From Haemaphysalis longicornis (taxonomy: Eukaryota; Arthropoda; Arachnida; Ixodida; Ixodidae): DNA of 64,000 bases. Shown in pieces: positions 51,451-61,765 of the stretch. The position numbers were made by a program, and so were the translations under genes. Location: assembly GCA_013339765.2 (NCBI GenBank), contig CM023448.1, forward strand, positions 21,903,295 through 21,967,294. The letters run 5' to 3'. Numbering within the stretch: position 1 is the first letter of the stretch; each line of letters opens with the position of its first letter. The notes under the pieces were generated by a model that made no database searches, was not told where the DNA came from, and saw nothing but the letters and a program-made list of their open reading frames with translations.

Positions 51451-51918
51451 TCAAAGAAACAAATCGTGAAAACATTTTCTTGACAAAATAGCAATATGAA
51501 TGTTTTGCGCTTCAAATTTGTTGAGTAGTTGCGGAAGAACATAAGACAGTGGTCGCATGTCATAATTATTGCGTGGTATCGGTACAAACCAGATCTCGGT
51601 AAAGCGAGTATCATACAATCCCGTTTTCTTATTTAACTCAGATAGGCCAGCCAAATATCGATCATAATTCTTCACTCGTAGGCAAAATGAACGCGCTAAA
51701 TGGTTGTCATAATAATTATTTCCTTTGATTATACGATACTGGCGAAATAATTCCGCTGTGGGATGCAAAAGCGGCACGTTTGCAATGATTCGCACAACTC
51801 TTTTCTGTAACAGATAAAGCGTGTTCAAATTCTTCATAGTAGTCGTTCCCCAGACTAAATAAGCATATCTGATATCTAGAGGAAACACTTGGTAGTAACC
51901 ATTGTATAATAAGCTCAT
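51451..51918 (-). pseudogene. CR1-like (Jockey superfamily) RT C-terminal part, 155 codons
   Basis: RYAYLVWGTTTMKNLNTLYL and LQKRVVRIIANVPLLHPTAE are the typical post-palm helices of CR1/Jockey-type RT (YG...WG....L..L..LQKR..RII). RFTEIWFVPIPRNNYDMRPL then SYVLPQLLNKF is the usual C-terminal end. The catalytic palm is missing because the upstream side stops at about 51920. The open frame has no lesion. Confidence 0.82.
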
Positions 51919-52335
51919 CCATCCCTACGGCGATGATCAGGAGAACCTTAGGAGAAGCCAAAATCACCGATTGGGAGAAATACAGGAAAAGGTCGTCTTC
52001 ATTAGTGGAAATAACAAATATAAAACAATGGAGTAAAAAACTGAATCAAACATATCAGGACGCAACAATAGCGGTGAAACGCACAAACTTAGAACCAAAT
52101 ATAGACAAACATTTACTACACATATGGAAAGCAAGGCGTAGTCTGGTCAAGAGGTGGAAAAGGCAAAAGCGCAACAAGAAGCTCAAGAACAACATAAAGG
52201 AAATGACAAGGAGAGCACGGGAATACGCAGACCAACTCGGACAACAAAATCGGGCTCAATTCTATAACTCCTTGAAGGGCACGTTGAGCACCTCAAAAAC
52301 CTGGGCCATTCTCAGAAGCACGATTTTCCAAGTGA
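51919..52335 (+). mobile_element. I-like non-LTR internal fragment N7 (EN-RT linker)
   Basis: The plus frame 51933-52349 carries EAKITDWEKYRKRSSS, IDKHLLHIWKARRSLVKRWK and LKGTLSTSKTWAILRS, the same linker as N1-N3. It is A-rich compared with them. It lacks both EN and RT and lies between minus-strand CR1-like pieces, so it is a rearranged or doubly truncated insertion. Confidence 0.8.
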
Positions 52336-52870
52336 AATTCCAAGTTTAAGCGCCTGCTCCGCCACTCCAGGTCATTTACTGCTTCTTGTACATCGTTAAG
52401 CATTCTGGGCCCTGCTTCGTTCTCGATTTTTCCCACGCGCTTCTTCAAGAATTTTACGTCCTTCTCCTGGCTATCCAGGCGCTGCTTAGCCTCGTCAAAC
52501 TTCAGGGGCATGTTTTGAATTGAACACTCCATTTCATGTACGGTTTGCCTCAGAGGCATTATTTAGTTCGTCCAGCTTTCGAATGACCGCAGCCAATCGT
52601 TCTGAGACGCTGGGCGGGATAGTCTCCTTACCGGGTGTGTCTTCCTCGCTATCGCCTAATTTGCCCTCCCGACAGTCAGACCATTTTCCAATGTTTTCGA
52701 ACGGACGATTTTTTCGAGCGAAGGGAAACGATCAGTCCCATCGCAACATGAGCCTACATGGTAACTGCTAGAGCATTCGTTACACAAGATAACTGAGTCA
52801 CCTTTTGCGCACAGTGGCTTTCCATAGATGTCGTCCTGATGACTGTACAGAATTCGGAAAATTAATCAAC
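52325..52870 (-). pseudogene. CR1-like ORF1: PHD-like finger plus coiled coil
   Basis: Reading minus from about 52870: GDSVILCNECSSSYHVGSCC is a PHD-like finger piece (C-x2-C, then H-x3-C). After a frame change, GDSEEDTPGKETIPPSVSER, then AAVIRKLDELN. The frame 52293-52559 gives SQEKDVKFLKKRVGKIENEA and VNDLEWRSRRLNLEFH, a coiled coil ending in the RSRR.NLEF block typical of ORF1 proteins of CR1/L2-type elements. Such ORF1 proteins package element RNA. Confidence 0.7.
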
Positions 52871-53107
52871 TACTGCTAGGGCAATCCATATGGTGAGTTT
52901 TTTTTTGTTCACGCAGTTTAGCCAAGGCTACTTTTCATAGTTTTATTTCGAAATGGGCCATACTGGGCGAGCTTGCACTGCGCTTCGTCAAATCTTTTTC
53001 TTGTTTTTTTTTTCACTAGATATTTGGCCAACGTGCCGGAAGCTACACCTGGGCCAAGACAGGACCCGTGGCGGATGAATTTTGATCAGCGGTGGATTTT
53101 TAACTTG
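52871..53107. other. Short stretch, nothing recognised
   Basis: Contains T8 and T9 runs only. Confidence 0.4.
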
Positions 53108-53238
53108 TGGTGAAGTCTCGACACACGGGCGTTTTCGTCTCTCCCCGCCGTGAAAACAGCGGCCGTCACCGGTGGGATTGAGCCCGCGTCCTTTGGCCCA
53201 GCAGCATAACGGCTAAGCCACCGAGCCACCGCGGCGGG
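53108..53238 (-). mobile_element. tRNA-derived SINE (Ruka-like), 5' part
   Basis: On the minus strand CCCGCCGCGGTGGCTCGGTGG starts the head at 53238. A decayed B box (GGGCTCAATCCC) lies at about 53173-53184 and GGCCGCTGTTTTCACGGCGG and AAAACGCCCGTGTG follow. The 3' body is absent. It lies just left of repeat R copy 2. Confidence 0.8.
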
Positions 53239-53329
53239 TAGTTAATTAATGTCTTAACTACGCCAACCACACGTTTTGTGCTGGTGCAAGGCGTTACCCA
53301 ATTGGCTCTTTTTAACACTTATAGTCTTT

Positions 53330-54016
53330 CTTGGGCTATTTGAACGCGCAACTTTTGGTCTGCCTGTCCGTCTGTCTCTCTGTCCCTCGACTCAGCTGCC
53401 CTGCAAAAGTTAAACCGATGCTGCACAACAGGTGTCCACACCCACAGCCAAATCTAAGCGTCTAAGCCTCGTGGCAATGTTCATACTTGTCAACATTGTT
53501 CAGCCAAAACAAATATTCCGCATATCTGGGGCAACACATCGGTACATAAGTGATATTCGCAGTGTTTATCTTTATTTAAAAACACGGATAGTTGACTTAT
53601 TGAGAAATATGTCCAGAAAAATACAAAAGCCGTCGCACACGGCTTCCCTAGCGGCGTTCTAAGAAATCAAACGGCCACAGCAACGAAAGGTTCTTCTAGA
53701 TAGGTTTCACATTGCGCTTGGAACGCAGGTGGAGTACAAGCAATTTTTTTCAACCTCCTTGGTGGAGTAGGGTGCCTCGATTCATGCGGGTCTCCGCCAT
53801 ACGGCAACGCTGGCATCGAGGCATTCGGCGTGGAGCCGTGTGATGGGGTAAATTTAAATTGACTTGAGCCTCTAGCGTGTCTTGTCTTGTCTTGTCTCTA
53901 GCGTGTTTATCTCGGTAGGAGCGAGACAGGAGAGGAGCAGCGTGAGAGGTAAGCGGGAAAGAGAAGGGCGGCATTTACATTCCACGGGCGCCAGGCGACT
54001 GTCGCCTTTCGTTTGC
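53330..54016 (+). repeat. Dispersed repeat R, copy 2, left part
   Basis: Collinear with 32591-33140. It contains a (CTTGT)n patch at 53880-53897. It is interrupted at about 54016 by non-LTR element N5. Confidence 0.8.
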
Positions 54017-54560
54017 AAATGGCGGCGGACGTGGTGAACCGCTACGTCCAATCGTGCGGTCTTAGTTGTGCCCCCCAGAAGTCTGAACTGCTACTGGTCC
54101 CCCGCCGAAAAAACCAACTACCTGGATCTCCGACGATCAGCATCCGCATGGATGGCCATACCATCACCCCCTCTCAGCACATGAAGATCCTTGGCATGAC
54201 ATTTCAAGCAGACCGCACATCCTCCATTCTAATCAACAAGTTGAGACACACCACTGAACAAGTAACCCACATGATCAGACGCATTGTCTCCAAAACGTGA
54301 GGTATGGGGGAGGCAGACACGCTTCGACTAGTCCAAGCGTTCATCATATCCCGGATCACCTACTCTATACCGTATTCTCTCCTGTCCGCGACAGAACTCA
54401 ACAAAGTAGACAAGATAATCCGGAAAGCCTACAAGCATGCCATCTGACTCCCAGCAAGCACCTCCACAGACCGACTTCTCAAGCTTGGCATCCATAACAC
54501 CGCAGAAGAATTAATCGAGGCCCACCTCTCAAGCCAAAGACTGCGACTGGGAGCCACAGA
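54017..54560 (+). pseudogene. N5 RT thumb and connection (one stop)
   Basis: YVQSCGLSCAPQKSELLLVP, ISIRMDGHTITPSQHMKILG and MTFQADRTSS follow one another, then EADTLRLVQAFIISRITYSI and RLLKLGIHNTAEELIEAHLS. An in-frame TGA near 54298 follows the VSKT block and another sits after KAYKHAI (about 54445). The text is closest to N3, so the two are sister copies. Confidence 0.82.
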
Positions 54561-54754
54561 AGCGGGCAGAGCTCTCCCGCCTGGGACTTTCCGTCCCACT
54601 TCAACATTCACCTCCTGACCTATAGAAGCATCCCACACACAATCCGTCAATACCTCATTGTACCCCCTCCGCCGCGCAACATGCACCCAGTGCACCATGC
54701 GGCGAGACTTTAGGCCAGAGCGAGAGCCATTTCGAGGCAATACGGAAACGAAAA

Positions 54755-55330
54755 CGACACTGCCTACACGGATGCTGCCACACACCCCGGGATTCGGGCC
54801 ACGACCGCTGTTATAGTCATGAAGAAACAACACCACACCAGTCTCACTATACCACACCACAACCCACTGCAAGCGGAGGAAAAGCGCCATCGCCCTCACC
54901 GTGAGTCAAACCACAGCTACTGTCATCATCACCGACTCGCAGCAGGCGTGCCGAAATTTCACCAACGGAAGAATTCACCGCACAACCCTCAAGATTCTTG
55001 CACAACGCCCCCCAAACCGTCCCATCAAGATCATCTGGGCCCCCGCTCATCTCGACGTTCCGGGCAACGAGACCGCCCGTCTCCTGGCTCGAGAGCTATC
55101 CCGCCGAGCCAGCTGTTGCAGAAAGTGAGCCTGAGCGCATGCACCCGATGGTGACGTACCAAGAAATCACACAACACTACCGACTAGAGCGACAGCATTA
55201 CCCCCCAGCGCACAAACTCCCTAGAGAGCTGGAGCGACTCCTCCGTGCCCTTCAAACGAACAGGACACTCTATCATATTGTAGGAGGCTGTGAACAAGCC
55301 CCGCGTCCCCGCCCCAATCCCTAACCCACC
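54755..55330 (+). pseudogene. N5 RNase H and tail (frameshifted)
   Basis: DTAYTDAATHPGIRAT has the first D and LQAEEKRH the E, with a frameshift after it. VIITDSQQACRNFTNGRIHR has the second D. PIKIIWAPAHLDVPGNETAR matches the last block, in which GNETA is the usual H/N-x-x-AD region. MVTYQEITQHYRLERQHYPP and TLYHIVGGCEQAP form the shortened tail. Confidence 0.82.
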
Positions 55331-55512
55331 CATGAGCTTTGGGCCTTGGCCAGCTCCGCCTTGGCCAGCTCCACCTTTGAGGATCAGCGTCAGCTGGTCG
55401 AGAGGGCTGTGGACGCGGCCCGAGCACAAGGCGTCCTGGACTAGGGAAGCCACCCCGAAGACTCCATTTTATTTTTTTTTCTCAATAAATAAAGTTTAAT
55501 GTCTCTCTCTCG

Positions 55513-55560
55513 TCGACATTTGCAACGAAGGGAGCAGATTCACGACCATTTTTTTATTTG
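55513..55560 (+). repeat. Dispersed repeat R, copy 2, right part
   Basis: GTCGACATTTGCAACGAAGG followed by GAGCAGATTCACGACCATTT continues copy 1 text from 33143 (GGCGACATTTGCAACGAAAGGAGC in part), proving that N5 was inserted into R. Confidence 0.8.
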
Positions 55561-56849
55561 TGTTTGTTTCTTTTTTGGCAAATGAAGTCGCTTTACAGAG
55601 TTCACTGGCATCCCTCTCGTAACTAATAAGTGTTATAGGAATCCAATTATGCATTTTTGGCAGGTGCGAAATTGTTTGATTTTCTTTTTCGTTTGTGCTT
55701 GTTTTTGTGTTTCTCTTGTAATTGTTGCGTTCTTCGCTGCCTGGTTACACACGCGGTTAGCCAAGCCAGCCGCGCGCAAGAAAAATACGTCTCCACGCAG
55801 GGAAGTTGAGCCGTAAATCGTCTTTATTTCACAGGCATGCACGCTCGTCTCCGGGTGGCGGGCTACGTACTATGCAATAATCACGTAAAGGCCGCGTATA
55901 GGATAGAATTTTTATTTCCTAAGTTAATCCTTTTTTTACGATAATACTCTACACTGTTCATCAGCATGTACCATGTAACGCCCTCATCAACCATGATTTA
56001 CGCTTATCAACCCTTATCAGGGCGTTACACGATTAGTGCAAGCGGGCGCTCGGTAACGAATGGCCCGGCGTTAAAGGATACGCTGCTCATCCGCAGCGAT
56101 CGCTGTGCATTGCCGCAGGAGATAAGCCATTAGCGAAACCTCCGAAGTCGTGCCTTTCCTTCCTCGGTGTTTTGACAACCAACTCGGCCGCCTGGCGGCT
56201 GCCCATTCTGATTTTACACGCGCCTTTCACGGGCAACGCTTTTTGCCTTTTGGTGTCTTTTACCGCGGCTCGCTGGCGGTCTGCCACTTTGACGGGAAGC
56301 GTTTTCCGCCCCCTGGCAGTCGCATTGCGGCAAAGCAGGAAATAGCGGCGGCACGCGTCGGAGTGGTGCCGAGTTGCTCGCCACTTCTTAGGGTAAGCAC
56401 AACACCTAGCGTGGGAAGAAGGCGCTGCAATAGCGCTGCAATAGCAGCTGCGCTACCCCACGGCCATACGGGTTGACCGCATATTGCAGGCGGTGCAAGA
56501 GACGCGCCCCGGCCCCCGACAGGCGTGCCTTTCGCTTCGCCGTTAGCTGTTCAAACTATGGGCTGTAGCTGTTACCGTCCCACTGTTGGGACTACCTTTT
56601 GTACCGGATGTGGCTTGTTCCGTGTAAATTCTTATTGTGGTTTTGCTGCATTTAAACCGATCTCGCAGATTGGTTTCTTATTGGTTTTAAGAAATCGGCA
56701 CTCTGAAAGCTTATTTGCGGTAAAATTGTAGTGTTTACAGAACTGGACAACTTTGCAGTTTCTGTTCAAGTAGCAATTTTATTTCTACTGTTTGTATTTA
56801 TTTCCTTTACTATCTTGTAGCGGTGAATTTATTAGAAGTCAAGGAGCTA
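55561..56849. other. Stretch without recognised gene
   Basis: An inverted pair TGTAACGCCCT / AGGGCGTTACA lies at about 55974-56031. No coding feature is recognised. The open frames at 56150-56476 lack domains. Confidence 0.45.
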
Positions 56850-57016
56850 CCGTGTTTACTCGAATTTAGGCCAGCCTGGATTGTGAACCGACCCACGAAA
56901 TTAAGAAGGTCAGAAAATAAAATAAAGTTACCTCGACTGCAAACCGAACGAAAAATCACTGGAGTTGGGACTAAAGCATGCGCGTTATTGCGCTTGCTGC
57001 ACTCGTCGTACCATGT

Positions 57017-58508
57017 TCAATGCTCACTAGTCAACGTCGTCTTTCTCGACATTGGTGTCGTTTTGTTGCTAGGCTCTTCCCACAGTGCACTGTCCTCACT
57101 TTCGTCCAGCTCATTCAAGACTCTGCAGTTATGGAAGGCCCGCACAATTAGCTCGGCTGGAAGTTCGCCGAATTCTGCAGTGAGCCTTGTTTGCTACTTG
57201 GCTGAGTGAAGCGCGCTTGATACTCCTGGCAGGGGTAAGTTGGGGGTCTTGCAGCGTCAACCAGTCATTGTAACGCTTCCGCAGCCAGTCCCTGAATAGC
57301 TTGTTGATGGCCGCATCGAGTGGTTGTAGCTGGCTCACCATACTGCCAGGCATTACCGCAATGTCTGTACCACCTTAACGCAATGTCTGTACCACGGACT
57401 TAACGGCATGTCTCAAATAACCACGGTAGGAGTGACTCCTAGGAGTGACCAGGAGTGACTCCTTAAACAGCAGAGGAGGAGGAGGAATAAACGGGTCTCA
57501 AAAACAGTCAGCCCTGGGGACGAGTCCTCATTCCAAGACCCCTTGAGTTCGTCCAGCTTCTTGGGCTCTCTGCTCCAGCCAAAGCTCGTCGTCATGGTCT
57601 GAGCTGGACAGTACTCTCTCCCAGTGGTCAGGGGAGGAGAAGGGCAGGGGGGTAGGGGGTGGGGGTTCTTATCACAGCCCCACATGATATGGTAGAGGGT
57701 GCCCGGAGCCTCGCAGAAGCGGCCCACGGCATTGGCAGTCTTCACCGAATATTCAATGAAGGCACCACTCATCCACCCATTCTCATGATCTCACACGACA
57801 GCGTTTTTAGGATAAACTTTCCCAGCTGGACGACTTCCCCTAAAGATATTGCTGGCGTCAGCTTTCACCCATCAGCTGTGCAGCATGACGTCGCGGTAGT
57901 GCGCGGCTTCTCGTAGCCCGCAGCTTTCACTTCCACTTGCTTAGCGCCCTCCTCATTCACTGCGGAGGCCACAGCCATGCCAAAATGCAATGGGGTCTGA
58001 TGGGGGTTACTGATCTGTCCCACTCTTTTCCCAGCTGCTTCTTGACCACAAAGGGTTGAAATGCGACTAGCCTCTCCTTAATGTCAGGGGCTAGGTTTTG
58101 TCCCACAGACGTCCGCCGTCACAGGGTGAACCCGACCTTCTTCATAAAACGAGTGACCCAGCCCTTGCTGGCATTGAGCTGATTACACGTGACCCCTCGA
58201 ATGTTTCAATCTCCCTTCCCTTCACCTGTATTAACTCCATCGTCACAGGCATTCCACCTTCTCTTGCTGCCGGATGCAGTCGGCAGCATCGTTCACCACC
58301 CCTTGGTGTCGACCTTCCTGAGGTCTTCTGAAGGCCATTCGCTTGGCAGCGCAGTTGAAAAGTTCGTTTCACTATTTCCGCCATCAGTGCACATTCTTCT
58401 CATCCGTTCTGAAGTCACGCTGTGCTTGGAGGTTTGAAGTTCTGTTTGCCTAAAAACTACCTACCGCTTAATAACCACAGTGTAGTGGCACTCCTTGGTG
58501 GACGCCAT
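57017..58508 (-). pseudogene. pogo/Tigger transposase (CENP-B-like HTH and DDE), split and frameshifted
   Basis: ATG at 58508 gives MASTKECHYTVVIKR then a stop. GMPVTMELIQVKGREIETFE and NASKGWVTRFMKK (58140-58280) are the CENP-B-type DNA-binding domain. Pieces of the DDE region follow in several frames: VAFQPFVVKKQLGKEW, TAVNEEGAKQVEVK-like text and TATSCCTADG (57790-58070). Beyond the inserted fragment, IAVMPGSMVSQLQPLD (57310-57362) is the last DDE block, and the C terminus ELIVRAFHNCRVLNELDESE ends at TGA 57017-57019. A tandem duplication of CGCAATGTCTGTACCAC lies at about 57358-57396. It is inactive. Confidence 0.82.
57410..57770 (-). mobile_element. I-like non-LTR 3' fragment N6 inside the Tigger element
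   Basis: The minus frame reads GRFCEAPGTLYHIMWGCDKN, the cysteine-containing ORF2 tail, then YCPAQTMTTSFGWSREPKKL and DELKGSWNEDSSPG, and ends in a pyrimidine-rich (CCT)n tail at about 57470-57487. Only about 300 bases of the 3' end were inserted. A palindromic AGGAGTGACTCCT cluster lies at 57427-57463 by the junction. Confidence 0.8.
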
Positions 58509-58767
58509 TGTTCTGCGATAATAGGTGCTCCTTGAAGTCACTCGGCAATGTGCATACGCAAGCGAGGAACACTGGCAGCTGTGTCCACGTGGTTTGAACA
58601 AGCGAAATGAAGCCTGTAAACATGCAAGCTGCAAGCCTGTGGCTGCGAGATTGGCATTGAAGGTCAAGGAAATACAGGAAAGTCGCATCATTAAATCTAA
58701 GACGGCCCGCAACTTTCCTAAACAACCTTTTAAAAAACAGTGCCATCGGAAATTCGAGTGAATACGG

Positions 58768-59748
58768 TAATATTTGTCCAAAGTATACCACATTAGTGTA
58801 AAAAAATGTATATATCACAGGGTAATTTCAGTCTACTGATATGCAATTCCTAAGGCTTTCTTTTGAGGTGCATTTAGTTTTGTGCTTCTATACGTCTTGA
58901 ACCCTTTGGAGTCTGGAAACTTTACCCATTTTCGAGCCGTTCCATTCCACAACTATTATGTCAGTTTATGGTACCGTGAAGAAAAACTCGCACCACAACG
59001 CCATAGCCACCGCGCCACCGTGGAGGACGATTTTCTCCGTTGTATTCGCCATTCAGAGATGCTGTGTAATGTAGCATCGGGTAGAGCCTTTCCAGACCGA
59101 GCAGTATAATTGTTTCGAGCTAATATATAAGCTTCGAGATAATATAGGCCTCAGGAACTCTACTTATTCACGTTGTATTGAGTGCAAAGAAGCAATGGGC
59201 AAATTGGACCATGAAGAGTTTTACGAGAATGGAACCTTGATTTCTACTATGGGAGATGGAGATAATACAAAGCAGTCGAGCCAGCTTAGTTGCTTTATTA
59301 TCCTGTGAAAGCTGTATCTGATGCTGATAGTTGTTTCGCCCAACTGATTGCGTGTTAACTGGCCATCGACACACAATGGCCCTCTAGACGTATTCGCAAT
59401 GGTCTCTCAACCGTGTGGACTAGTGACAGATTCGCCGAAAATGTCCCCAGGATTTCATGAATGCTCACGAAATTGAATTCCCGTGGCTGCTAAGCAGCGG
59501 CAAAATTGTCGGCAACATTCCAGCTTATGAATCTGCTTGGAAGGTCATGACAGTGAATGCTCTTAGTCTGCTAGCGAGTTATCCTACTTCTGCTCCTGTT
59601 CCTCGAGGCTGTAAATAGATATTTTGGCTGCGACCGACCATCTAATATGCCATTCATTAACTTGTGGGCTGGTAGGCACCCATAAAAGCGAAAAAAAGGC
59701 GTAACACGAAGATTTTGTGTTATTACTCCTTTGTTTGACTTTGTTTGT
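58768..59748. other. Stretch without recognised gene
   Basis: No domain or repeat family seen. Confidence 0.4.
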
Positions 59749-59852
59749 TGGCTTTGTTTGTTTGTTTGTTTGTTTGTTTGTTTGTTTGTTTGTTTGTTTG
59801 TTTGTTTGTTTGTTTGTTTGTTTGTTTGTTTGTTTGTTTGTTTGTTTGTTTG
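59749..59852. repeat. (GTTT)n microsatellite, about 26 units
   Basis: An uninterrupted run of TTTG units. The antisense poly-NKQT and sense poly-CLFV frames over it are artefacts. Confidence 0.95.
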
Positions 59853-60594
59853 TCTGAAGGCCGGCGTACATCACATTCTGAGATGAAATTGCAAGCTAAG
59901 GTAACTAGAGAGACTGATCATGAATGTACCACTGACGCACAACAATGCTGACTAAAAACCTTTTATTGCTCTGAAAAAGCAAATGTCATACATTGAAAGC
60001 CGGTTAGTTCAAAATTGGTTAATTTAAAATTACACTTAATCCAAATTTCTGTGCCCGTGCTTTATTTCGCGCTGTAGCATCTTTTAAAAAAAGCATGAAA
60101 ATACTTCCATAAGCTCCCCAAACCTCGGTAAAAACTACATTGTCAAGAACAAAATGCTCTCCTGAAACGATCCTAAAAACACCCCCCAAGTTATATAAAT
60201 GCTCCCCAAGAGAGCGAAAATAGAATCCTACTCAACTATGTGAAAACTCTATGAACATCACAATGAACACTCCATTTTAACCTCCTTAAATTTTCCCAAG
60301 GCTTTCTTAAAACTGCCTTAATACCACCTTCCTATCTCCTAAAAGCACCCTGTTTTGACGGAGTAAACAAACCTCCCTACCCCATGTATTAACAAAACTT
60401 CTAGAAGGAGGATCACTACAGGACTAGAGAGTATATATTTTTAGAGTGCTATAGGGCATCGTTGTAACCTTGGTCTTTGTAAGCTAGCTTGCTTCCCACA
60501 TTGTGTGCTGCACAGGAAAGTATTACAGCCCCACTTTATACTCCCCTCCACCGCCGCCTCCTCTCCACCGCGTCCTGTGTAAGTTGAACGTCGA
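59853..60594. other. Stretch without recognised gene
   Basis: AT-rich and C-rich with no features. CTCCYYAA-like words recur in 60110-60390. Confidence 0.4.
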
Positions 60595-61575
60595 TGCAAC
60601 GAACCTCTATATAACGAGTTCCTGGATTTAACGAAGTTTTTCAATTCCCCATTGCCAGCCCCATTGAAACCCATGCTTTTGTGACCTCTATGCAACGAAG
60701 GCGTTGCGACGGTTAACCTTGATGTAACGAATTCGCTGAGCTGATGAGCCATTGTTGTTAGCACATTTTTCTGAAAAATCAGCTGGACGAGGACAAACAT
60801 TTTATTGGGCCGTTGAAGGCCCCCAAGGCAGGAGTGGTGACCGGCGTAGCGGTGACCGCAGCAGCCCTCGCCGTGACCGCCCGTTGGGTAGTCAGGTCGG
60901 AGAAATGCACTAATTTAGCGAATTTCGCCCGCACCGCAAACTACCGTGCGTTTCCACGGGCTAGTGCGGTGTACGTTAGGTGCTAGGCCTGCCTGTAAGC
61001 GTGTAGTAGCGGGTATCCACTACAATATGTGGTGTCGGATCGTAGATGATGCTTTCTGCTTCCAGAAAACTAAAAGTTTTCTCTTTCAAAAAAAAGCTTG
61101 GAAGTTTAAATGCTGTCTCGAGCCCCGAGAAAGAAGAACGTCGCCACCCCGTACAGTACCGCAGCTAGCACCCTCTAACAAGTTTCGAGTGCGGAAAGCG
61201 CGTGAAGTTAGCGAAAAGGCGTGCTTGGAGCATACGGTTGGTCTTTGAAACGCGTTAAGTTTCCAAAAAGTGTCAAAAGCAAAAGTAATACTTCAGTTAC
61301 GTTTGTGAATACGGGGGTAAGTGACCTTGCTTCTTTGGGTCGCCGTGTGGTGACAAAAGCTCGCGGGAAAGCAGCAGGCAGAAACCACGCAGTTTTTCAC
61401 TTTGAAATGAATTCTTCAAGGCCGAGTTCACCGTCACTGATGCCTAGCACTTTGGTTTCGTTTCTGCCTTCTTCACGCGAACATTAACTGTAAACCTGCA
61501 TGTAACGAAAACCTGTATGTGACGAAAAATTGCAATTTTTTGTCAACTTCGTTATATCCGGGCTTAACTGTACTC
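60595..61575. mobile_element. Possible Tc1/pogo-type non-autonomous element with subterminal repeats
   Basis: The motif ACCTnnATnnAACGAn occurs at about 60603, 60687 and 60717 on the left and at about 61496 and 61511 on the right. The right end CTTCGTTATATCCGGGCTTAA resembles the inverted form of TATAACGA. Repeats of AACGAA with a TTAACTGTA end are frequent in tick pogo-like elements. Exact ends are not proven. Confidence 0.4.
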
Positions 61576-61705
61576 ACCAAGCGCGGTGTCCCTACTCCCC
61601 CTGACTTTGGGCTATGCCGTGTGCTCTTCGACGTTCACCTGTGCGGCACACTAGAGACTTCATTGTCTCTACCCGCAAATCGTGTGTCCTTAGCCTGTGA
61701 TTTGG

Positions 61706-61765
61706 AGATGAAGCCACTGCCACCATCACCATCACCATCAGCCTACTCAGGTCCACTGGCCACCG
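61706..61765 (-). repeat. Tail of an RTE-type or related non-LTR element, second copy
   Basis: ACCATCACCATCACCATCAG with CCTACTCAGGTCCACTGG matches the copy at 48868-48932. Confidence 0.55.

Larger units (their letters stand above)
54017..55512 (+). mobile_element. I-like non-LTR retrotransposon N5, 5'-truncated
   Basis: It begins in the RT thumb and runs through RNase H and the C-terminal tail to AATAAATAAAGTTTAATG and a (TC)n end at 55511. Both flanks belong to repeat R, which continues at 55513. No clear target duplication is visible. Confidence 0.88.
56850..58767 (-). mobile_element. pogo/Tigger-type DNA transposon, broken
   Basis: The left end CCGTGTTTACTCGAATTT follows TA (56848-56849). 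The right end, read in reverse complement, is CCGTATTCACTCGAATTT, followed by TA (58768-58769). These are 18-base inverted ends with two mismatches and a TA target, as in Tc1/mariner-pogo elements. The enclosed minus-strand transposase is recognisable, and a non-LTR fragment splits it. Confidence 0.87.

Noticed and set aside
59584..59951. Open frames rich in NKQT and CLFV repeats
   Set aside because: They are translations of the (GTTT)n microsatellite.
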